A stretch of 64,000 nt of DNA from Megamonas hypermegale (GTDB lineage: Bacteria; Bacillota; Negativicutes; Selenomonadales; Selenomonadaceae). Both the position numbers and the translations under genes were made by a program. Below are positions 1-7,160 of this stretch, in pieces. The notes below the pieces were generated by a model. It saw nothing but the letters and a program-made list of their open reading frames with translations. It had not been told where the DNA came from and made no database searches. The DNA lies in the NCBI RefSeq assembly GCF_900187035.1, contig NZ_LT906446.1, forward strand, positions 1,736,001 to 1,800,000, read 5' to 3'. How positions within the stretch are numbered: position 1 is the first letter of the stretch; each line of letters opens with the position of its first letter.

Positions 1-642
1 GCCTTTTTCTTTTAATAACTTCTGATATCTTCTATTCTGATACTGCCATCCTTGGTCTGAATGTAGAATTATTCCTTTTGTTTCTTTTATCTTTCTTGTT
101 GCATCTTCTACCATATCTAATACTTGCTTTAGTATTGGTCTTTTCGATATTTTATAACTTATTATTTCTCCGTTATATAAATCTATTATTGGTGATAAAT
201 ATATTTTTTCATTACATAATGCAAATTCTGTTACATCTGTTGCCCATTTTTCGTTTGGTTTTGATGCTTTGAAATTTCTATTTAATATATTTTTGGCTAT
301 TTTCCCTTCTTGCCCTCTATATGATTTATATTTCTTTGCTCTTACTTTACATGTTAAATTTTCTTCTTTCATCAATCTCATAACTACTTTATGATTGACT
401 TTTATTCCTTGTTTATGCAGCTGCAAAGTTACTCTTCTATATCCATATCTTCCATGATTTTTATTACAAATATTATGAATTAATGTTTTTAATCCTTTAT
501 ATTTGTCTTCTTTTGATAATTTTTTTAATGCATCATAATATGTGCTTTTAGCTAATTTTGTATAGTTTAATAGGGCTTTTAGAGTATATTTTTTCCTTAA
601 TTTAGCAATTACTAAAACTAGTGTCTTCCTTCCTTTTCCCAT
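1..642 (-). CDS. IS150-type transposase OrfB (DDE integrase), 3' end missing
   Basis: This is the catalytic half of an IS3-family transposase, cut by the window edge. Reading the minus strand from ATG at 642 gives an HTH_21-like N-terminus (NKNHGRYGYRRVTLQLHKQ) and then the rve integrase core, with the first catalytic Asp in KWATDVTEF and the second in LHSDQGWQYQ. The third acidic residue would lie beyond position 1. The frame continues upstream of the ATG to the A AAA AAG heptamer at 663-669, so the active product is probably an OrfAB fusion made by -1 frameshifting. The 25-nt overlap with orfA is typical of the family. No disruption is visible. Confidence 0.93.
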   Translation of the reverse strand, partial: MGKGRKTLVLVIAKLRKKYTLKALLNYTKLAKSTYYDALKKLSKEDKYKGLKTLIHNICNKNHGRYGYRRVTLQLHKQGIKVNHKVVMRLMKEENLTCKVRAKKYKSYRGQEGKIAKNILNRNFKASKPNEKWATDVTEFALCNEKIYLSPIIDLYNGEIISYKISKRPILKQVLDMVEDATRKIKETKGIILHSDQGWQYQNRRYQKLLKEKG

Positions 643-1130
643 TGCTTCATTAAGGCATGCCACTTTTTTAATAGGTCATTTTCCATCCTTAATTGATAAT
701 TTTCTTGTTCCAATTGTTCAACATAAGAAAGTTCTTTTTTAGGTTTGTTAACCTTATTTTTAGATTTAGATTTTTTCATAGATGGTCTACCTCGTTTCTT
801 AGCAAGCAAACCAGAAAATCCATAAGAACGATACAACTTTTCCCATGTAGAAATTGTACCAGTATTAGGAATGGAAAATTTGGCTGCTGTTTGATTTAAT
901 GATAAATGATGTAGCCATTTATATTCAATAACTTTTTGCTTAAAGATAGGAGTATATTTACGATTTTTATGAAGAAGTTGTGAAATGCCACCATTTTCAT
1001 AATGAAATATCCATCTGCGAAGAGAAGCTGTATTTGGCATGTTTAGAATTTTAGCTACATGATAAATAGAATCTCCTTTTAAAACCATTTTAATTGCTTT
1101 AACTTTAAATTCATTTGAGTATTTAGTCAT
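618..1130 (-). CDS. IS150-type transposase OrfA (helix-turn-helix)
   Basis: OrfA is the DNA-binding subunit that recognises the IS ends. The ATG at 1130 is chosen because GGAGGTG lies just upstream; an open frame reaching a TTG at 1187 only runs into the terminal repeat. The 170-residue product has two HTH segments (about residues 5-50 and 60-110), a basic linker rich in Lys/Arg (about 110-130) and a C-terminal leucine-zipper-like coiled coil (YVEQLEQENYQLRMENDLLK). It ends KQWEKEGRH, out of phase with orfB. Its ribosome site lies inside the 3' arm of the terminal hairpin (see 1136-1186). Confidence 0.93.
   Translation of the reverse strand: MTKYSNEFKVKAIKMVLKGDSIYHVAKILNMPNTASLRRWIFHYENGGISQLLHKNRKYTPIFKQKVIEYKWLHHLSLNQTAAKFSIPNTGTISTWEKLYRSYGFSGLLAKKRGRPSMKKSKSKNKVNKPKKELSYVEQLEQENYQLRMENDLLKKWHALMKQWEKEGRH
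663..669 (-). promoter_or_regulatory. Programmed -1 frameshift heptamer A AAA AAG
   Basis: The minus strand reads TTA AAA AAG in the orfA frame, the classic A-AAA-AAG slippery heptamer. After a -1 slip the frame stays open (KKVACLNEAMGKGR) straight into orfB. This is the same kind of A6G signal known from IS150 and other IS3 members. No strong downstream stem-loop was identified. Confidence 0.8.
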
Positions 1131-1135
1131 AAAAA

Positions 1136-1186
1136 AACTGCACCTCCAAAAGTTGTTTTTTTGTCCAACTTTTGGGGTGCAGTTCA
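1136..1186 (-). repeat. IS terminal repeat forming a hairpin over the orfA ribosome site
   Basis: The outer arm (1166-1184 on the plus strand) and inner arm (1136-1155) are an imperfect inverted repeat of about 19-20 bp with one extra base, separated by a T/A-rich loop. The inner arm contains CACCTCC (1141-1147), the complement of the orfA Shine-Dalgarno. A transcript entering from outside the IS would fold and mask this site. Confidence 0.75.
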
Positions 1187-2249
1187 AAAAGGTGCTGTGA
1201 ATACAGCTGTTAATGCTGTAAAGAAATTTACCGAAACAGATTTTCCATTTTCTATTGTTCCTAAATCTATCATTTCCATCAAAACTTTTGCAGTTTCAAT
1301 CCTTCTTCCTGGATAAGCAAATACTCCGTTAAGTGAAACAAAGGGATAAATTTTCCCGCCTGAACTCGACATAACAACTTTGAAATTGCCTGTATTACCG
1401 GTATTGTTAGTAAATTTAAGTCTTACGTCCATTTGTACACCGTAATTTCCTGCTAATCCTTTAATTTTAATTTGTCCGGAAGAATCCGTCATCTGGATTA
1501 AATCTTTTCCATCAAATGAATCTCCGTCATTACTTGTATCAGTCGTTTTATCTTTACCAAAAGAAATAACCTTTGCCTTATCCTGTTCAGATGAACTCAT
1601 TGATAAATTTAATGTGAACGTTTCATAAAAACCAGCTCCTACGCCCCTATGCGGGTCCGCTTTATTTCCAGTAACACTTGCTTGTGCTGGTTCAGTAGCA
1701 TTTCCAGATTTAGTTTCATCAACATAAGCCAAATCAAAGAAAGTAATTGCTGCAGGATTGCCTTGTTTATCTGTAATTGATACTCTGCTTATAACACCGA
1801 AATTACAGTATGCCGGTATCTGTCTGCTAAAAATATTAGCATATTCATAAGGAGAAAGTGTAATTTTTACCGGACTGTTAGCGGCTGTAAGATAATCTCT
1901 CCAAGCATATACGTCAGAAATCCAATTCGGGTCAATAGTAGTACCTATATTTGTAAAGTTTATTTCAATTTCTTTGTCGGTTGGATTATACATCAAAATA
2001 AGTGATGTTATCGTTCCTTCATATTCGTTTCATGCCAAGTATATATCTGTCCATTGCCTGTTATGGTTTCTCGCAAAGCCATTTTCCGTTATCGGCTAAA
2101 TCTTTGTTATATATTTTTTCTGGATTATTTGAATAAAATAAAAATTCATTTGTATTAATCTTACAAGAAATATTATCTATACCTTGTTCCGGATATTTTA
2201 ATTTATCTTTATAATTATAAACGTTTGATTCATTAATAATATTAGGCAT
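1184..2249 (-). pseudogene. Decayed secreted-type beta-rich protein, truncated by the IS
   Basis: The main piece (1184-1996) encodes about 270 residues rich in Thr/Ser/Asn/Gly and beta-prone segments, with no recognised motif. Its stop is the first codon of the IS end. Upstream, the same frame continues as NRQWTDIYLA, then an in-frame TGA at 2030-2032, then NEYEGTITSLIL; the stop sits where a Trp codon would fit. Further upstream a 62-codon ORF (ATG 2249, GGAGGA before it, start abutting the stop of the preceding gene) runs in another frame and ends at 2061. At least three lesions are therefore visible: a frameshift, a nonsense codon and the IS. The family is unrecognised. Confidence 0.6.
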
Positions 2250-3068
2250 TTACATTTCCTCCTTTAAATTAATAACATCATTATTAAAACCTTCTGCATC
2301 TCCTAAAAATTGTTGTCTCCACCAAATCTGTTCATTAGCTCCTAAATACGCATTAGAAAATTGTACCCATCCTTTTTTCTTATTAGCGTTTTCCAGATAA
2401 AGCCATACATCCGCATTTCGACGATAATTATATCCGAAGAATATATTTTTCCAAGCAACTGATTCTCCAATATTATCTCCAGAAATAACATATTCCTGAT
2501 ACGGTTTAAAATCATTAGATGTATCTTTTTCACTTATATAACCTTCATATATAGCAGAAAAATTCTCTACGTCTTTATTTGTTAAATAATTATCGGGCAT
2601 TTTTATGCTTTTATTAGATATAATAAAAAAATTATTTTCATACCAAATAACAGCTGGTGTTTCTGTGGAATAATATATTAAATAGACTGTATTACCTATT
2701 TTAGGTACATTATCAATGTTACCACTCAATATCAAATCTGTATTTATATCGTTCACAATTTTTGTCTTTCCCATACGCGGATAAATATATGCTTTTGTTT
2801 TAAGTATTGAAACTCGTTCATTCGCTAAAATTTTTCCTACTGTAGAACTATTTAATGATGGTTCTTTATACAAGATAATATCTTCTCTTGTTCTTATTGA
2901 AGGATTTTTAGACCAATCAATATTTATTCCTGTATATTTCACATCATCCGTTTCAATAACCAACGGAGGCAGATTATCACCTTCTTTTGTTTCAGATGGA
3001 CTGGCATTTGCCACTGCGCTAAACGACATTAAACATACAATCATAAGAATAATTAATCGATTAATCAT
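2250..3068 (-). CDS. Secreted SH3-like hypothetical protein, tandem paralogue 1
   Basis: The family is unknown. ATG 3068 is preferred because AAGGTGG lies seven bases upstream. The 272-residue product has a clear signal peptide (MINRLIILMIVCLMSFSAVANA), so it is exported. The mature part begins EGDNLPPLVIETD and contains a segment resembling a bacterial SH3 fold (ILYKEPSLNSSTVGKIL), a KAYIYPRMGKTKI block, and a C-terminal RRNADVWLYLE...GWVQ block. Paralogue 2 (3408-4250) shares exactly these islands but differs strongly between them. The next ORF starts directly after its stop. No enzymatic motif was found; an envelope or cell-wall role is a guess. Confidence 0.7.
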   Translation of the reverse strand: MINRLIILMIVCLMSFSAVANASPSETKEGDNLPPLVIETDDVKYTGINIDWSKNPSIRTREDIILYKEPSLNSSTVGKILANERVSILKTKAYIYPRMGKTKIVNDINTDLILSGNIDNVPKIGNTVYLIYYSTETPAVIWYENNFFIISNKSIKMPDNYLTNKDVENFSAIYEGYISEKDTSNDFKPYQEYVISGDNIGESVAWKNIFFGYNYRRNADVWLYLENANKKKGWVQFSNAYLGANEQIWWRQQFLGDAEGFNNDVINLKEEM

Positions 3069-3221
3069 CCGGTTTCCCACCTTTTATAAAATAGTATATT
3101 TAATTCATATTAAAATTATATTATAAAAATATTATATCTGATTTAAAAATAAATTAAATTTTAATTAGTAATCATCATACATACACAATAAATACATATG
3201 ATAACTGTAATAATTACACAA

Positions 3222-3252
3222 AAAGGCTTATCATTTATTATGATAAGCCTTT
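3222..3252 (-). terminator. Intrinsic terminator, copy 1
   Basis: A perfect 12-bp stem (AAAGGCTTATCA with TGATAAGCCTTT) and 7-base loop are followed on the minus strand by a T-rich run. It lies downstream of the gene X fragment. Being symmetric in A/T ends it may also act on plus-strand transcripts. Confidence 0.75.
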
Positions 3253-3255
3253 CTA

Positions 3256-3396
3256 TTATAACCCAGCCTCTTTTTTATATCGTACCCATTGCATCATATA
3301 TTCTTTGCCCATAAATTTATCTATTGCCGGCCAGTTTTCGCTGTTTTTCAGCATACTGACCTTAGAAAAAATCTCTGGTGTGTATTTGTCATTCTA
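3256..3396 (-). pseudogene. Duplicated 3' fragment of gene X
   Basis: This repeats the last ~46 codons of the gene at 4438-4844 (NDKYTPEIFSKVSMLK ... WVRYKKEAGL, stop at 3256-3258) with a few substitutions. The homology breaks at about 3397, just after the stop of the neighbouring paralogue. It has no start and is a by-product of the tandem duplication. Confidence 0.8.
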
Positions 3397-3407
3397 AATT
3401 AATAAAA

Positions 3408-4250
3408 TTAGTTTGTAAGTAACTTATGAGTATCTGGTGAAAATCCAGTAAAACAGTCTAATGAAAATCCTGTGTAACATTTCCACCAATCAGGCTGTGC
3501 ATTTGCTCCCGCATATGCATCTGTTATTTGTACCCAACCGGTTACTTTATCGGGCATTTCCAATTGAAGCCAAATATCTGCATTACGTCTACAAACAGGC
3601 GGTGTTATAAGATATCGTTTTCCGTCATCATAATATCCACCGTATCTAACAGGTTCATTTACAATATCATTATTAGTAGAATATCCTTCATAAACAGCAT
3701 AGGTATAACCTTGGTAATAGTTTTGTTCCGGATTGGAATTTATATATGGTATTTTTATACCACTAGACGGTACTACGATAAAATTTCCCTTATACCATAC
3801 AACACTTTTAAGTCCGCTTTTTTCACTATAAATTACATAAATATCATCTCCAATATTTACATCAGCTGTATTTGTTAAAGCGGCAGATTGTTTTGCCTTT
3901 TCTGGTGAAGCAATAATCTTTGTTTTTCCCATACGAGGATAAATATAAGCTTTAACACCTACGATGGGAAACATCTCCTGCTTAACTATTGTTGATGAAG
4001 TATATCCGGGAACAATGCCGACGATAGGACTATTATCAGCCGGTTCTTTATGAAGCGATACACTTTTTTGAGCAACTATTCCAGGAGAACCACTCCAATC
4101 GATAAAAGCCCCGGCATAGGTCAGATTATCCGTTTCAATAACCAACGGCGGCAGATTATCACCTTCTTTTGCTTTAGGCGAATCGGCATTTGCCACTGCG
4201 CTAAACGACATTAAACATACAGTCATAAGAATAATTAATCGATTAATCAT
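3408..4250 (-). CDS. Secreted SH3-like hypothetical protein, tandem paralogue 2
   Basis: This is the 280-residue paralogue of 2250-3068, with a nearly identical signal peptide (MINRLIILMTVCLMSFSAVANA) and the same AAGGTGG before ATG 4250. Shared islands are EGDNLPPLVIETD, KAYIYPRMGKTKI, RRNADIWLQLE and GWVQ. Unshared parts include the SH3-like stretch (SLHKEPADNSPIVGI), a tyrosine-rich central region and a different C-terminus with two copies of TGFS. Identical promoters and leaders with divergent mature domains suggest selection for variation, or recombination homogenising only the flanks. Function is unknown; export is well supported. Confidence 0.7.
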   Translation of the reverse strand: MINRLIILMTVCLMSFSAVANADSPKAKEGDNLPPLVIETDNLTYAGAFIDWSGSPGIVAQKSVSLHKEPADNSPIVGIVPGYTSSTIVKQEMFPIVGVKAYIYPRMGKTKIIASPEKAKQSAALTNTADVNIGDDIYVIYSEKSGLKSVVWYKGNFIVVPSSGIKIPYINSNPEQNYYQGYTYAVYEGYSTNNDIVNEPVRYGGYYDDGKRYLITPPVCRRNADIWLQLEMPDKVTGWVQITDAYAGANAQPDWWKCYTGFSLDCFTGFSPDTHKLLTN

Positions 4251-4403
4251 CCGGTTTTCCACCTTTCATAAAATAGTATATTTAATTCATATTAAAATTA
4301 TATTATAAAAATATTATATCTGATTTAAAAATAAATTAAATTTTAATTAGTAATCATCATACATACACAATAAATACATATGATAACTGTAATAATTACA
4401 CAA

Positions 4404-4434
4404 AAAGGCTTATCATTTATTATGATAAGCCTTT
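4404..4434 (-). terminator. Intrinsic terminator, copy 2
   Basis: Same 12-bp stem and loop as at 3222-3252, four bases after the stop of gene X (4438-4440), with a T run following on the minus strand. Confidence 0.78.
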
Positions 4435-4437
4435 CCC

Positions 4438-4844
4438 TTATAACTCAACTTCTTTTTTATATCTTACCCATTGCATCATATATTCTTTACCCATAAATTT
4501 ATCTATTGCCGGCCAGTTTTCGTTGTTTTTTAACATACTGACTTTAGAAAAAATCTCCGGCGTATATTTATCGTTGCAGATAAAATTATCCCGCATTCCC
4601 TGTGCTGTAGGAAAATATCCTATACTGATTAAATCAAGCAATGCTCTGATATGATTAGCAACATTAAATTTTCCTTTGTTTTCCGGAATAGTTCTGTTTT
4701 GTTCTATACCGTAATCGCCCCATATACTATGACTGCTATCCCAAAACTTTAGTTTTTTCCAATCAATCGCTGATGTATGCCAGCGCCGAATGTATCTAAA
4801 TCACACATCAAATTCAAAGCAAATATACCTGATAAGTATTTCAA
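4438..4844 (-). pseudogene. Gene X: hypothetical protein with a one-base frameshift
   Basis: A TTG at 4844, preceded by CAGGTGAT, opens MKYLSGIFALNLMCDLDTF and then loses frame near 4780. The next frame gives WHTSAIDWKK, IWGDYGIEQNR, FNVANHIRALLDLISIGYF and ends WVRYKKEVEL at 4438. The 407-nt length is one short of a multiple of three, consistent with a single deletion from a 135-codon gene. A shorter ORF from ATG 4641 could still be translated. The sequence looks like a conserved stand-alone hypothetical protein, but I cannot name the family. It lies directly downstream of the Fic module. Confidence 0.6.
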
Positions 4845-4954
4845 TATATCACCTGCTTTTATTCTGCTTTACTAATCATTTTATATCCTTTATATACTAA
4901 ATATAGTTTTTATATCTCACGGCCGAAAGAAAAAATACTATATGTTGTATATAG

Positions 4955-5704
4955 TCAGCGTCCTATATTGCGATTATTACTTTTATCCTTGTCCGGAAAC
5001 TTCATCACTATTTTCTGCTTGCGAACTTTTATTTTTTCTATGTTTTCGGCTAAAATTTCTTCTAACTTTTTACAATCTTTAAACGGCTTCATGTACATTT
5101 CAATATCATATTTCAGTTCCATACTAAAAGCTCTATCATGGGCAATTTTATTAACAGCTAAATCACGAGCTATATATAATTCGTTTCTTGTATGCTGATT
5201 TAAATTGGATTTTTCCCAATTCATTTTAAATCCTGCTTTTAAAGCAAGTTCACGAGTAAATTCTCTAATTGTTCGACTGTTACCATCTCTAAATGGATGT
5301 AAATAATCTAATTTAGAATAGATTTCCGTCATTTTTTTTACAAATGTTTTTACTTGCATTTTTTTCATTTTATTAATATCAATATTCTTTTTCAAAAAAG
5401 CTTGTGTTTCATTTATAATTATTTTATCCATATTTGAATAAACAATATTAGAAATTTTCGATGTTCCTGGAATAGGACGATGCTTCATCCATGTTTTCCA
5501 TGGCAATAATTCAGTTATATATTGCCCAGGTTTATAAAATCGCTCGTATTTTCCGCCTAACTTAGGTAAATCTTGAAAAAGATATTGATTGATTTTACAT
5601 AAATGTTTTAAATCAAAATTTCCTTCTATAGGATGGTTTTTTAATTCAATTAATCTTCTTGGAATATATAAACCTTCCTTTTCTTCCATATCTTTTTCGC
5701 TCAT
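4955..5704 (-). CDS. fic: Fic-family AMP-transferase toxin (FicT-like)
   Basis: Fic enzymes move AMP, or another phospho-group, from a nucleotide to a hydroxyl on a target protein; small FicT toxins commonly hit topoisomerases. The 249-residue product has the Fic loop HPFRDGNSRTIR at residues 136-147: catalytic His136, Asp140, the GN pair and both arginines. Ser143 replaces the second Gly of the usual GNGR, a variant I believe occurs in some Fic proteins. An upstream LFQDLPKLGGKYER segment corresponds to the target-binding flap region. There is no N-terminal inhibitory helix of the (S/T)xxxE(G/N) type inside the protein, which makes it class I, inhibited in trans. TAGGAG precedes ATG 5704. 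Antitoxin genes lie 8 and 230 bp upstream in the same operon. Confidence 0.9.
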   Translation of the reverse strand: MSEKDMEEKEGLYIPRRLIELKNHPIEGNFDLKHLCKINQYLFQDLPKLGGKYERFYKPGQYITELLPWKTWMKHRPIPGTSKISNIVYSNMDKIIINETQAFLKKNIDINKMKKMQVKTFVKKMTEIYSKLDYLHPFRDGNSRTIREFTRELALKAGFKMNWEKSNLNQHTRNELYIARDLAVNKIAHDRAFSMELKYDIEMYMKPFKDCKKLEEILAENIEKIKVRKQKIVMKFPDKDKSNNRNIGR

Positions 5705-5712
5705 ATAAACTC

Positions 5713-5895
5713 CTATTTTTTCGGTAATGTTTTGTCTATTTCATCACCAAGTTCCTTCAAAGATAATTCTCCATTAGCATATCGTTCATAAAGTTTTCGA
5801 ATTTCGGCAGTAAAAATACAACCTTCCATTTCACAACTTCCCATTGCATAAGCAAGATCTTCATATCTGCGTTTACGTTCTGTTATACTAATCAT
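5713..5895 (-). CDS. VbhA-like antitoxin of the Fic module (proximal)
   Basis: This 60-residue protein carries the class I Fic-inhibitory motif (S/T)xxxE(G/N) as SCEMEG in its first helix, followed by FTAEIRKLYERYANGELSLKELGDEI, typical of the VbhA antitoxin fold. Its Glu is expected to block the ATP gamma-phosphate site of the partner Fic enzyme. ATG 5895 is chosen because GGAGG lies directly upstream; the longer frame would start at a poorer site. It is separated from fic by 8 bp, so translation is probably coupled. Confidence 0.85.
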   Translation of the reverse strand: MISITERKRRYEDLAYAMGSCEMEGCIFTAEIRKLYERYANGELSLKELGDEIDKTLPKK

Positions 5896-5934
5896 TTTGT
5901 ATCCTCCACACACTGATATTTCATGATAAAAAAA

Positions 5935-6129
5935 TTAAAGTTTAGTACCATATTTTTTAGTCAAATCCTGCATGAAAATAGCTCTTCCTTCATCTAAAGA
6001 TAATTCTCCATTAGCAATTTTATCAAAAACACGTTTTTCCTCTTCTGTATAAACAAAACCTTCTAATTCGAAACTTTTCATAACAGAAATAACATTTTTT
6101 CTAAGTTCTCTAAGCTCATTATTGGTCAT
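5935..6129 (-). CDS. Second VbhA-like antitoxin
   Basis: This 64-residue protein again contains the inhibitory motif, SFELEG, followed by YTEEEKRVFDKIANGELSLDE, so it has the same architecture as 5713-5895 with clearly different sequence. AAGGAAAT precedes ATG 6129. It is the first gene of the three-gene operon. Either it is a duplicated antitoxin for the same Fic, or it is an orphan kept from a lost toxin or acting against invading Fic modules. No DNA-binding domain is evident, so autoregulation would need another factor. Confidence 0.82.
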   Translation of the reverse strand: MTNNELRELRKNVISVMKSFELEGFVYTEEEKRVFDKIANGELSLDEGRAIFMQDLTKKYGTKL

Positions 6130-6203
6130 TTTTATTATTTCCTTTCATTTTGCTATCTGAACGATTTTAGTTGCAACATTTAAAACTCCTATTAAAACAA
6201 GAA

Positions 6204-6227
6204 AAGCCTTATCAATAGATAAGGCTT
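6204..6227 (-). terminator. Intrinsic terminator
   Basis: A perfect 10-bp stem AAGCCTTATC/GATAAGGCTT with a 4-base loop is followed on the minus strand by TTTTCTTG. It separates the truncated gene at 6341 from the antitoxin-toxin operon. Confidence 0.75.
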
Positions 6228-6228
6228 C

Positions 6229-6288
6229 TTAGTACATAATTTGATATCCTGGACTTTTATATTCCGCATACCAGGTCGCGGCAAACAT
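6229..6288 (-). pseudogene. Possible 3' gene remnant
   Basis: A 19-codon frame (MFAATWYAEYKSPGYQIMY) ends two bases before the terminator stem and has normal coding composition but no ribosome site. It may be the tail of a lost gene. The rest of 6130-6340 shows only AT-rich DNA and the terminator. Confidence 0.25.
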
Positions 6289-6340
6289 GTGAATTACTAT
6301 AATTAGAATACAACACTTGCAAAGAAAAATAAAGTATTTT

Positions 6341-7074
6341 TTATAAACTCCATTCATTATACATCTTTTTTTCAGCTAGTTTTGTCTTGTCGGTGGTCTG
6401 CTCGTTTTCCTGCCAATTTGCCCTGGATTGTTGCATATTGTCATTAACAAGATTATCGGCAATTTTGGAGATTTTGTCTGCAACGGACTGACTGCGTTTT
6501 TTATAAGCCTCCTGCATAACCGGATGAAGGTTTTTCATGCTTACAGTCTGATTTTTTTGCGCATAAAGATAAGCCATCTCATCGCTTTTAGAAACAGATT
6601 TTATATTAGCATTTTCAACTTTCAAATAATATACCGGCACTTTGCCCTTAACGATATCATCACCGATTTTAACAGCTTTGATGATATTGTTTTTCTGCTC
6701 CGTGAAAAAATATATGTTGTTGTTGTTTACGGCAAACGGTAAATCTTTTATAAAAGTTGTACCGTTTAACTTGTTTTTGTGCCCTAATTGAGACGCGATT
6801 TTTTCGCTGAAAAGTATGGTATCCGCTTGTTCTTTAGACAGTTTTTCACGCGTGGATTTATATTTTTGCATTTGAAGTATATCGTATTTATAGCGGGAAT
6901 ACAACGCTTTATTTTTAGTAATAGTTTCTTCATTTTGCTTTTTCAGCTCAGAAAGTATCACATTGTATCTTTCCGGATTATTGGTAAGTGTTGTTTTATA
7001 GCTGCCGAGGCGCTTTCCGATTTCATTTCTTTTTTTGGTTAGTTCATTGTTTTTTCGGCTAAGTGCAGCCAGTT
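6341..7074 (-). pseudogene. 5'-truncated coiled-coil hypothetical protein
   Basis: About 240 codons remain from the C-terminal part of an unrecognised protein. The N-terminal third is Lys/Glu/Asn-rich and likely coiled coil (SRKNNELTKKRNEIGK ... LSELKKQNEE). The middle is a small beta-type domain (DLPFAVNNNNIYFFTEQ, AVKIGDDIVKGKVPVYYLKV), and the tail is helical, ending YNEWSL. The frame runs upstream into the IS scar at 7075-7128 and has no ATG or ribosome site, only a TTG in the scar, so the natural start was lost. It may be a phage- or plasmid-type structural protein; evidence is too thin to say. Confidence 0.6.
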
Positions 7075-7128
7075 TGAACTGCACCCCAAAAGTTGGACAA
7101 AAAAAACAACTTTTGGAGGTGCAGTTCA
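7075..7128. mobile_element. 54-bp solo palindromic remnant of the IS150-type end
   Basis: The sequence TGAACTGCACC...GGTGCAGTTCA has 21-22-bp arms differing by one inserted base around a short A-rich loop. Its left 47-50 bp match the left end of the IS at 1136-1186, but orfA does not follow; instead the palindrome closes with its own TGCAGTTCA. No target duplication flanks it. It looks like an internal-deletion scar or a MITE-like derivative of the same IS. Confidence 0.8.
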
Positions 7129-7160
7129 ATGTTTAATTGTCCTCTTTTTGGCTTTTTTAT

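Larger units (their letters stand above)
1..1186 (-). mobile_element. IS3-family (IS150-type) insertion sequence, partial
   Basis: The element carries overlapping orfA and orfB on the minus strand, a frameshift heptamer between them and a terminal inverted-repeat end at 1186 (TGAACTGCACCCC read on the minus strand). Its far end lies left of the window, so the second terminal repeat and any target duplication cannot be seen. The first codon of the IS end supplies the TGA stop of the gene it entered (stop at 1184-1186). This copy looks coding-competent over what is visible. Confidence 0.93.
2250..4579. repeat. Tandem duplication, two units of about 1.16-1.18 kb
   Basis: Each unit runs, in minus-strand order, from the 3' 140 bp of gene X, through a hairpin terminator and about 150 bp of AT-rich intergenic DNA, to a secreted-protein gene. 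Equivalent points (gene X stops at 3256 and 4438; paralogue starts at 3068 and 4250) are exactly 1182 bp apart. The intergenic DNA (3121-3254 against 4303-4436) is essentially identical by eye, while the middle of the protein genes has diverged and differs by 24 bp in length. Confidence 0.88.

Noticed and set aside
2030-2032. In-frame TGA as a recoded Trp or selenocysteine codon
   Set aside because: The gene is also frameshifted upstream and truncated by the IS, so a nonsense mutation in a dying gene is simpler; no SECIS-like hairpin is evident.
7075-7128. Transcription terminator
   Set aside because: The hairpin lacks a T-run at its end and matches the IS end closely, so it is an IS scar.
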